Assembly: GCF_002386345.1 (NCBI RefSeq)
Contig: NZ_CP023507.1
Span: 1,612,001-1,676,000 of the forward strand
Length of the DNA stretch: 64,000 bases
From: Streptococcus oralis
GTDB taxonomy: Bacteria > Bacillota > Bacilli > Lactobacillales > Streptococcaceae
Direction: 5' to 3'
The notes under the pieces were generated by a model. That model did not search any database. It saw nothing but the letters and a program-made list of their open reading frames with translations, and was not told where the DNA came from. Both the position numbers and the translations under genes were made by a program. Positions 58,745-64,000 of the stretch are shown one piece after another; position 1 is the stretch's first letter; every line of letters starts with the position of its first letter.

Positions 58745-60082
58745 TCAATTTTTAAAACTATGGATTGGAGCTGGGATTTGCCCACCACGAGAGATGAAAT
58801 CAACAGACGAAGCCCCGTTGACTTTCATCACTGGAGCTGTCCCTAGCAAGCCACCAAACTCAATCATATCGCCTTCTTTGCCCTTTGGAATAATACGGAC
58901 AGCCGTTGTTTTCATGTTAATAACACCAATGGCCGCCTCATCCGCAATCATAGCTGCAATGGTTTCAGCAGGCGTATCTTCCGGAATGGCAATCATATCC
59001 AGCCCAACTGAACAGATAGCCGTCATGGCTTCTAGTTTCTCTAAATTCAGAGAGCCATCTTGCACCGCAGCAATCATCCCCTCATCTTCAGAAACGGGGA
59101 TAAAAGCACCTGACAAGCCACCGACTTGGTTACAAGCCATCACTCCGCCCTTCTTAACTTGGTCATTCAAAAGAGCGAGGGCAGCCGTCGTCCCATGCGT
59201 ACCAACTGTTTCTAGGCCCATTTCCTCAAGGACACGTGCCACAGAATCACCAACTGCAGGAGTTGGCGCCAAGCTTAGATCGACAATTCCAAAGTTAACA
59301 CCCAGTCTCTCGCTGGCCATCTGACCAACTAATTGACCGATACGAGTAATCTTGAAGGCCGTTTTCTTGACTGTTTCCGCTACTACATCAAAGCTCTGTC
59401 CACGAACTTTTTCCAAGGCACGCTTGACCACACCAGGGCCCGAAACTCCAACATTAATGATAACATCTGCTTCACCAACACCGTGGAAAGCCCCTGCCAT
59501 AAAAGGATTGTCCTCAACAGCATTAGCAAATATGACCAACTTGGCCGCACCCATATCTGACAGCATAGCTGTTTCCTTGATGATACGTCCCATATCAGCG
59601 ACCGCAGTCATGTTGATACCTGACTTGGTCGAGCCGATATTGACGGACGAACAAACCTTGTCTGTCTCAGCTAGAGCGCGGGGGATAGAATTGATGAGAA
59701 TTTCATCTCCTTTTTGGTAGCCTTTTTGTACCAAAGCTGAGAATCCACCGATAAAGTCAACACCGATCTTCTTAGCCGCCCTATCAAGAGCCTTTGCCAA
59801 AACAAGATAGTCTGTCGTATCAGTCGCAGCACCAATTAAAGAAATCGGAGTCACCGATACCCGTTTATTAACAATAGGAATCCCAAGTTCTGCAGCAATT
59901 TCGTCTCCTACAGCCACTAAATTTGCAGCTTTAGTGGTGATTTTTTGGTAAATCTTTTCAGCAGCACGTTCAATATCTGGATCAATGCAGTCCAAAAGGG
60001 AAATCCCCATGGTGATGGTTCTGATATCGAAGTTCTGCTCCTCAATCATGGCAATGGTTTCTGTAACTTGTCTAATATCCAT
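58745..60082 (-). CDS. UPF0210/DUF711 family protein
   Basis: 445 residues of the PFL-like DUF711 family: [32 protein letters not shown] start, [26 protein letters not shown] and the C-terminal [13 protein letters not shown]. Structures of family members exist but no activity is firmly assigned; the fold is related to pyruvate formate-lyase without glycyl radical parts. It is always encoded beside the ACT-domain gene and follows it here by 9 bp. Confidence 0.9.
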   Translation of the reverse strand: MDIRQVTETIAMIEEQNFDIRTITMGISLLDCIDPDIERAAEKIYQKITTKAANLVAVGDEIAAELGIPIVNKRVSVTPISLIGAATDTTDYLVLAKALDRAAKKIGVDFIGGFSALVQKGYQKGDEILINSIPRALAETDKVCSSVNIGSTKSGINMTAVADMGRIIKETAMLSDMGAAKLVIFANAVEDNPFMAGAFHGVGEADVIINVGVSGPGVVKRALEKVRGQSFDVVAETVKKTAFKITRIGQLVGQMASERLGVNFGIVDLSLAPTPAVGDSVARVLEEMGLETVGTHGTTAALALLNDQVKKGGVMACNQVGGLSGAFIPVSEDEGMIAAVQDGSLNLEKLEAMTAICSVGLDMIAIPEDTPAETIAAMIADEAAIGVINMKTTAVRIIPKGKEGDMIEFGGLLGTAPVMKVNGASSVDFISRGGQIPAPIHSFKN

Positions 60083-60091
60083 AGCCGCCTC

Positions 60092-60358
60092 CTAGATATT
60101 ATACATAGCGTCAAAAATCGCCGCACTTTGAATATTGATTTTGACATTCAAGGCCTGACCGAAAGTTTCAAACTCATTTCGTAGATAAGTGAAATCCTGT
60201 TTTTCGTCACTAGAAACGACCGCCATCATAGTAAAGTATTCATCCAACACCGTCTGAGAAATATCGTCAATATTCAAACCCAAGTCTGCAATCTTAGTAG
60301 ACACGCCTGCAACAATCCCAGCCTTATCCTTACCAACCACTGTAATAATAGCCTTCAT
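60092..60358 (-). CDS. ACT-domain protein (UPF0237)
   Basis: 88 residues covering one ACT domain (MKAIITVVGKDKAGIVAGVSTKIADLGLNIDDI), the amino-acid sensing module of the GcvR/UPF0237 group. It is encoded immediately upstream of the UPF0210 gene, which strongly suggests a ligand-sensing partner or subunit for it. A TATACT -10 is visible near 60420. Ligand unknown. Confidence 0.93.
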   Translation of the reverse strand: MKAIITVVGKDKAGIVAGVSTKIADLGLNIDDISQTVLDEYFTMMAVVSSDEKQDFTYLRNEFETFGQALNVKINIQSAAIFDAMYNI

Positions 60359-60446
60359 CCTTATACCCCATTTCTACGATTTTTAGAAAAACTGAACGTT
60401 TTTGATTTTCTTTTTCCCTAGTATAGCATATTTCCATAGAAAATAC

Positions 60447-60505
60447 TAAAAAACGCCTGCTTACGAAGTTGTTCTTAAGAAAAAAACAATTTCGTAAACA
60501 AGCGT
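60447..60505 (-). terminator. Terminator of the ribosomal protein operon
   Basis: A 21-bp imperfect stem (ACGCTTGTTTACGAAATTGTT with AACAACTTCGTAAGCAGGCGT) and TTTTTT on the minus strand, directly after the L17DE element. Confidence 0.85.
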
Positions 60506-60517
60506 CTACCCTATCAA

Positions 60518-60606
60518 ATGATGATGAGTGTTCCCGCTAGGACTGAAGTCCCAGCGGTAGACCAGAGCTAGACTAAGAGCACAAGACTCCATCATCATAA
60601 CACTCA
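60518..60606 (-). ncRNA. L17 downstream element (L17DE) RNA
   Basis: The 3' untranslated region between rplQ and its terminator folds into a closing stem (ATGATGATGGAGT with ACTCATCATCAT) around a GC-rich hairpin CCGCTGGGACT/AGTCCTAGCGG (one G-U). The outer GAGTGTT/AACACTC can pair alternatively. Position, size and shape match the L17DE motif known only from lactic acid bacteria downstream of L17. Its function is unknown; mRNA 3' end stabilisation or L17 autoregulation are the usual suggestions. Confidence 0.85.
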
Positions 60607-60621
60607 ACAAAATTGATGATT

Positions 60622-61008
60622 TTATACTAATTCGATGATCGCCATTGGCGCAGCATCACCACGACGTGGTTCAGTTTTAAGGATACGAGTGTATCCACCG
60701 TTACGTTCAGCATAACGAGGTGCGATTTCTGAGAACAATTTTTGAAGTGCTGTAGTAGAAGTGTACTTATCAGTTGCTTCATCATAGTTTTCAGATGCGA
60801 TTTCATTACGTACGAAAGCAGCTGCTTGACGACGTGCATGCAAATCACCACGTTTACCTAGAGTAATCATTTTTTCAACAGTTTTACGGATTTCTTTAGC
60901 ACGAGCTTCAGTTGTCACGATTGATTCGTTGATCAAAAGGTCAGTTGTCAAATCGCGAAGCATTGCTTTACGTTGTGAGCTAGTGCGTCCTAGTTTACGG
61001 TAAGCCAT
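60622..61008 (-). CDS. rplQ: 50S ribosomal protein L17
   Basis: 128 residues with the standard [20 protein letters not shown] start and [14 protein letters not shown] end. Last protein gene of the rpsM-rpsK-rpoA-rplQ group; 11 bp after rpoA. Followed by the L17DE RNA and terminator. Confidence 0.99.
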   Translation of the reverse strand: MAYRKLGRTSSQRKAMLRDLTTDLLINESIVTTEARAKEIRKTVEKMITLGKRGDLHARRQAAAFVRNEIASENYDEATDKYTSTTALQKLFSEIAPRYAERNGGYTRILKTEPRRGDAAPMAIIELV

Positions 61009-61019
61009 GTATTCCTCCT

Positions 61020-61955
61020 TTATTTATCTTTTAATCCAAGACCCAAGTCAATGAGTTTGAGTTTCACTTCTTCCAAACTCTTGCGTCCAAGATTTCGTAC
61101 TTTCATCATCTCTGCTTCAGATTTTTCTGTCAAATCATGCACAGTATTGATACCGGCACGTTTCAAACAGTTGTATGAACGCACAGACAAGTCCAGTTCC
61201 TCAATCGTACGATCCAAAATACGATCGTCAGATTCAGTATCAGCTTCTTTCATCACTTCAGTTGACTTAGCAATCTCAGTAAGATTTGTAAACAAATCAA
61301 GATGTTCTGTCAAGATACGTGCTGAAAGCCCTAAAGCATCTTCTGGAATAATTGTTCCATTAGTCAAGATTTCAAGGGTTAATTTGTCAAATCCATCATT
61401 GCTACCTACACGAGCAGGCTCTACTTGATAGTTGACTTTTGTAACTGGTGTATAAATAGAATCTACAGCAAGTGTTCCAACTGGTGCATTATCTTTTTTG
61501 TTTTCATCAGCAGGTACATATCCACGACCACTGTTAACAGTCATTGTCGCTTTTAGAGAAGAACCTTCACCGATTGTAAAGAGATAATGATCTGGATTTA
61601 CAATCTCAATATCACTGTCAGTCAAAATGTCTCCAGCTGTAATTTCAGCAGGACCTTCAACGTCCAGTTCAATGATTTTTTCGTCTTCAACGTATGATTT
61701 CACTGCAATCCCTTTAATGTTCAGAATGATTTGCATCACGTCTTCACGAACACCTGGAACTGTGTCGAACTCATGCAAGACACCTTCAATGTTGATAGAT
61801 GTCACTGCTGCTCCTGGTAGAGAAGCTAGTAGTACACGACGAAGAGAGTTACCAAGAGTTGTACCGTAGCCACGTTCAAGTGGTTCGATTACAAACTTGC
61901 CATAATCTTTATTTTCATCAATTTTTGTTATATTTGGTTTTTCAAACTCAATCAT
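61020..61955 (-). CDS. rpoA: DNA-directed RNA polymerase subunit alpha
   Basis: 311 residues: N-terminal assembly domain ([30 protein letters not shown]) and C-terminal domain with [45 protein letters not shown], the UP-element and activator contact surface. AGGGAG before the ATG. Placed in the ribosomal operon as in all Firmicutes. Confidence 0.99.
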   Translation of the reverse strand: MIEFEKPNITKIDENKDYGKFVIEPLERGYGTTLGNSLRRVLLASLPGAAVTSINIEGVLHEFDTVPGVREDVMQIILNIKGIAVKSYVEDEKIIELDVEGPAEITAGDILTDSDIEIVNPDHYLFTIGEGSSLKATMTVNSGRGYVPADENKKDNAPVGTLAVDSIYTPVTKVNYQVEPARVGSNDGFDKLTLEILTNGTIIPEDALGLSARILTEHLDLFTNLTEIAKSTEVMKEADTESDDRILDRTIEELDLSVRSYNCLKRAGINTVHDLTEKSEAEMMKVRNLGRKSLEEVKLKLIDLGLGLKDK

Positions 61956-61997
61956 TTAGTTACTCCCTCTTAAACGAAAAGCAGTGTAATGCGATGA

Positions 61998-62381
61998 TTA
62001 TACACGGCGACGTTTTGGAGGACGAGCACCATTGTGTGGCACTGGAGTCACATCACGAATTGCTGTTACTTCAAGACCAGCGGCAGCAAGCGCACGAATA
62101 GCTGACTCACGACCAGAACCTGGACCTTTTACAGTAACTTCAACTGATTTAAGACCGTGTTCTTGTGCAGATTTAGCAGCAGCTTCAGAAGCCATTTGAG
62201 CAGCGAATGGTGTAGATTTACGAGAACCTTTGAAACCAAGAGCACCAGCTGATGACCAAGCAATTGCATTACCATGCACATCAGTAATCATAACAATAGT
62301 GTTATTAAATGTAGCGTGAATATGAGCAATACCAGATTCGATATTCTTTTTCACACGACGTTTACGTGTTGGTTTAGCCAA
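61998..62381 (-). CDS. rpsK: 30S ribosomal protein S11
   Basis: 127 residues with [28 protein letters not shown] and the [19 protein letters not shown] end. 17 bp after rpsM. Confidence 0.99.
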
Positions 62382-62398
62382 GACTTTTACCTCCTATA

Positions 62399-62764
62399 TT
62401 ATTTTTTCTTACCAGCAATCGCAACAGCTTTACCTTTACGAGTGCGAGCGTTGTTTTTAGTGTTTTGTCCACGGACAGGAAGTCCACGACGGTGACGAAT
62501 ACCACGGTAAGAACCGATTTCCATCAAACGTTTGATGTTCAAGTTTACTTCACGACGAAGGTCACCTTCAACTTTGATTGCATCCACTTCACGACGGATA
62601 GCATCTTCTTGATCTGATGTAAGGTCACGTACACGAACATCTTCTGAGATTCCAGCAGCAGCCAAAATTTTCTTAGATGTTGCAAGTCCGATACCATAAA
62701 CGTAAGTCAATGAGATTACTACGCGTTTGTCATTTGGAATGTCAACTCCAGCAATACGAGCCAT
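62399..62764 (-). CDS. rpsM: 30S ribosomal protein S13
   Basis: 121 residues, [26 protein letters not shown] start and [19 protein letters not shown] near the end, the helix-two-turn-helix and tail that contact the small-subunit head. 17 bp after rpmJ. Confidence 0.99.
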
Positions 62765-62781
62765 GTTTTCTCCTTTCTATC

Positions 62782-62898
62782 TTATCCTTGACGTTGTTTG
62801 TGTTTTGGATTTGCTGGGCAAATTACCATAACACGACCATTACGACGAATTACTTTACAGTATTCGCAAATTGGTTTGACCGATGGTCTTACTTTCAT
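62782..62898 (-). CDS. rpmJ: 50S ribosomal protein L36
   Basis: 38 residues encoded between infA and rpsM: start [19 protein letters not shown], then [19 protein letters not shown]. The C-x2-C...C...H zinc ribbon is intact, so this is the zinc-binding (C+) form. The binding site GGAGGG lies before the ATG at 62898. Confidence 0.98.
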
Positions 62899-62922
62899 TT
62901 CTTATCCCTCCAAGTTTTTCGA

Positions 62923-63141
62923 TTATTTAAAGCGGTAAGTGATACGTCCACGTGTCAAGTCATATGGACTCATCTCGACAGTAACACGATCTCCCGCTAA
63001 AATACGAATATAGTTTTTACGAATTTTACCAGAAACTGTTGCTAAAATCTGATGTCCATTTTCAAGTTCAACCGTAAACATTGCGTTAGGCATTGTATCG
63101 ACTACTTTGCCTTCAACTTCAATCACATCGTCTTTTGCCAC
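62923..63141 (-). CDS. infA: Translation initiation factor IF-1
   Basis: 72 residues starting at GTG 63141 ((M)[21 protein letters not shown]), chosen because GGAGGT lies 8 nt upstream; the frame stays open to 63195 without another binding site. It is one S1/OB-fold domain, ending in [15 protein letters not shown]. It occludes the A site during initiation. Twenty-four bp before rpmJ. Confidence 0.98.
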   Translation of the reverse strand: MAKDDVIEVEGKVVDTMPNAMFTVELENGHQILATVSGKIRKNYIRILAGDRVTVEMSPYDLTRGRITYRFK

Positions 63142-63257
63142 GCAAAAGCACCTCCATAAATTTCGATTCGATGCCTCTGAAAACAGAGACAACAATTATA
63201 AGTCAGACTATTTCAGTATAACATTTGTAGCGATTTTTTGCAAGTGTGAAAAACGCT

Positions 63258-63896
63258 TTATTTCAAATTTGTCAATACTTTTTCGATATCTTTGAACACA
63301 TCATTGATATCTTGATTTCCTTCGATATCGTGGACCAATCCTTTGGCACGGTAGTGAGCAATGATTGGTTCACCTTGGGCGATATTCACATCCAAACGAC
63401 GCTTCACTGTCTCAGGTTTGTCATCCTCACGTTGGTAATAATCTTCCTCTTTATAGTCAACGGGTGGGTTGAAAACTTTGTGGAAGGTTTCACCTGTTTC
63501 GCGGTGGATGATACGGCCACTCAAACGTTCCAAGAGACAATCTGGGTTCACTTCGATATTGATCACACCTTCTAGTTCGATACCGAGTTCCGCCAATGTT
63601 TTGTCCAAGGCATGAGCTTGTTCAATCGTACGTGGGTAACCATCCAACAAGAAACCTGTTTCTTTGATGTCGTCCTGTGAAAGGCGTTCTTTAACAATTC
63701 CATTTGTAACTTCATCTGGAACCAACTCACCTTTGTCAATATATGACTTCGCAAGTACACCCATTTCAGTTTGATTTGCCATAGCAGCACGGAACATATC
63801 TCCAGTTGAAATGTGTGCCACGTGGAATTGCTCCACAATTTTAGCCGCTTGCGTTCCCTTACCTGCTCCAGGTAAGCCCATAATCAAAAGATTCAT
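63258..63896 (-). CDS. adk: Adenylate kinase
   Basis: 212 residues with P-loop [11 protein letters not shown] (~7-17), DGYPRT (~85) and the long-form LID ([20 protein letters not shown], ~127-146). The LID lacks the four cysteines that hold zinc in many Gram-positive enzymes and instead has the His/Ser/Thr/Asp set of the hydrogen-bonded type, which is usual in streptococci. It lies upstream of infA as in the spc-alpha operon order secY-adk-infA. Confidence 0.99.
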   Translation of the reverse strand: MNLLIMGLPGAGKGTQAAKIVEQFHVAHISTGDMFRAAMANQTEMGVLAKSYIDKGELVPDEVTNGIVKERLSQDDIKETGFLLDGYPRTIEQAHALDKTLAELGIELEGVINIEVNPDCLLERLSGRIIHRETGETFHKVFNPPVDYKEEDYYQREDDKPETVKRRLDVNIAQGEPIIAHYRAKGLVHDIEGNQDINDVFKDIEKVLTNLK

Positions 63897-64000
63897 GATA
63901 GGATCTCCTTATTTTGTATTTAAATAGAAGCAGAAATCTCTTTCAACCCCTATTTAAAAACAAAATAGAAGAGGGGAGACGAAAATCTCTCTGATAGATA
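63897..64000. other. Intergenic sequence at the right edge
   Basis: No coding feature is supported. The AAGGAG binding site of adk lies at the left side. secY is expected upstream on the minus strand, but its end is not recognisable within the window. Confidence 0.6.

Overview
The window is a chromosomal segment of a low-GC Gram-positive coccus, almost certainly a mitis-group Streptococcus. Supporting signs are LPXTG surface proteins with YSIRK-like signals, a BOX-type repeat, four CiaR-controlled small RNA genes, the L17 downstream element behind rplQ, a cin-box before cinA-recA, and gene order matching blocks I recall from the pneumococcus. The exact species cannot be fixed from the sequence. 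Nearly all genes lie on the minus strand.

Left arm (1-8.3 kb): fakA (partial) and an Asp23/Gls24 gene, then two copies of rpmB (L28) about 5.1 kb apart as ~290-bp direct repeats. Between them lie a decayed ISL3-family transposase, a frameshifted small membrane gene, an antigen I/II-type adhesin and the C-terminal stump of another LPXTG protein. Next come a LiaF-like/LytTR pair with its operator and a PAP2 phosphatase.

Middle-left (8.4-22 kb): a heterodimeric ABC exporter with its MarR regulator and operator, yebC, a MATE pump, a PspC-domain protein, the competence-linked cinA-recA pair, an LCP-family gene, a GNAT gene, tsaE and ndk. At 22.5-29.9 kb lies rpoBC with a hairpin-rich leader. Facing it is the cell-wall pullulanase gene (30.3-34.0 kb) under a cre-like site and followed by a BOX element.

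34-46 kb: an operon combining a polar amino-acid ABC transporter with two MtaA/URO-D-type zinc methyltransferase-like proteins and a 67-aa membrane peptide, headed by LysR-type operator-like repeats. After it are a lipoprotein acid phosphatase, a luciferase-like oxidoreductase, glmS with two NagR (dre)-like sites flanking its promoter, an EamA protein and a GH1 glycosidase.

46-64 kb: proS-rseP-cdsA-uppS, ruvB, leuS, acetyltransferases, four csRNA genes, a phosphoglycerate-mutase-like gene, UPF0210/ACT genes, and the end of the ribosomal operon (adk-infA-rpmJ-rpsM-rpsK-rpoA-rplQ) with its L17DE element and terminator.

Most likely to reward follow-up: the URO-D-like/ABC operon, the adhesin island bracketed by rpmB copies and possibly read from an rpmB promoter, the rpoB leader, the csRNA cluster, and apparently leaderless tsaE and ruvB.
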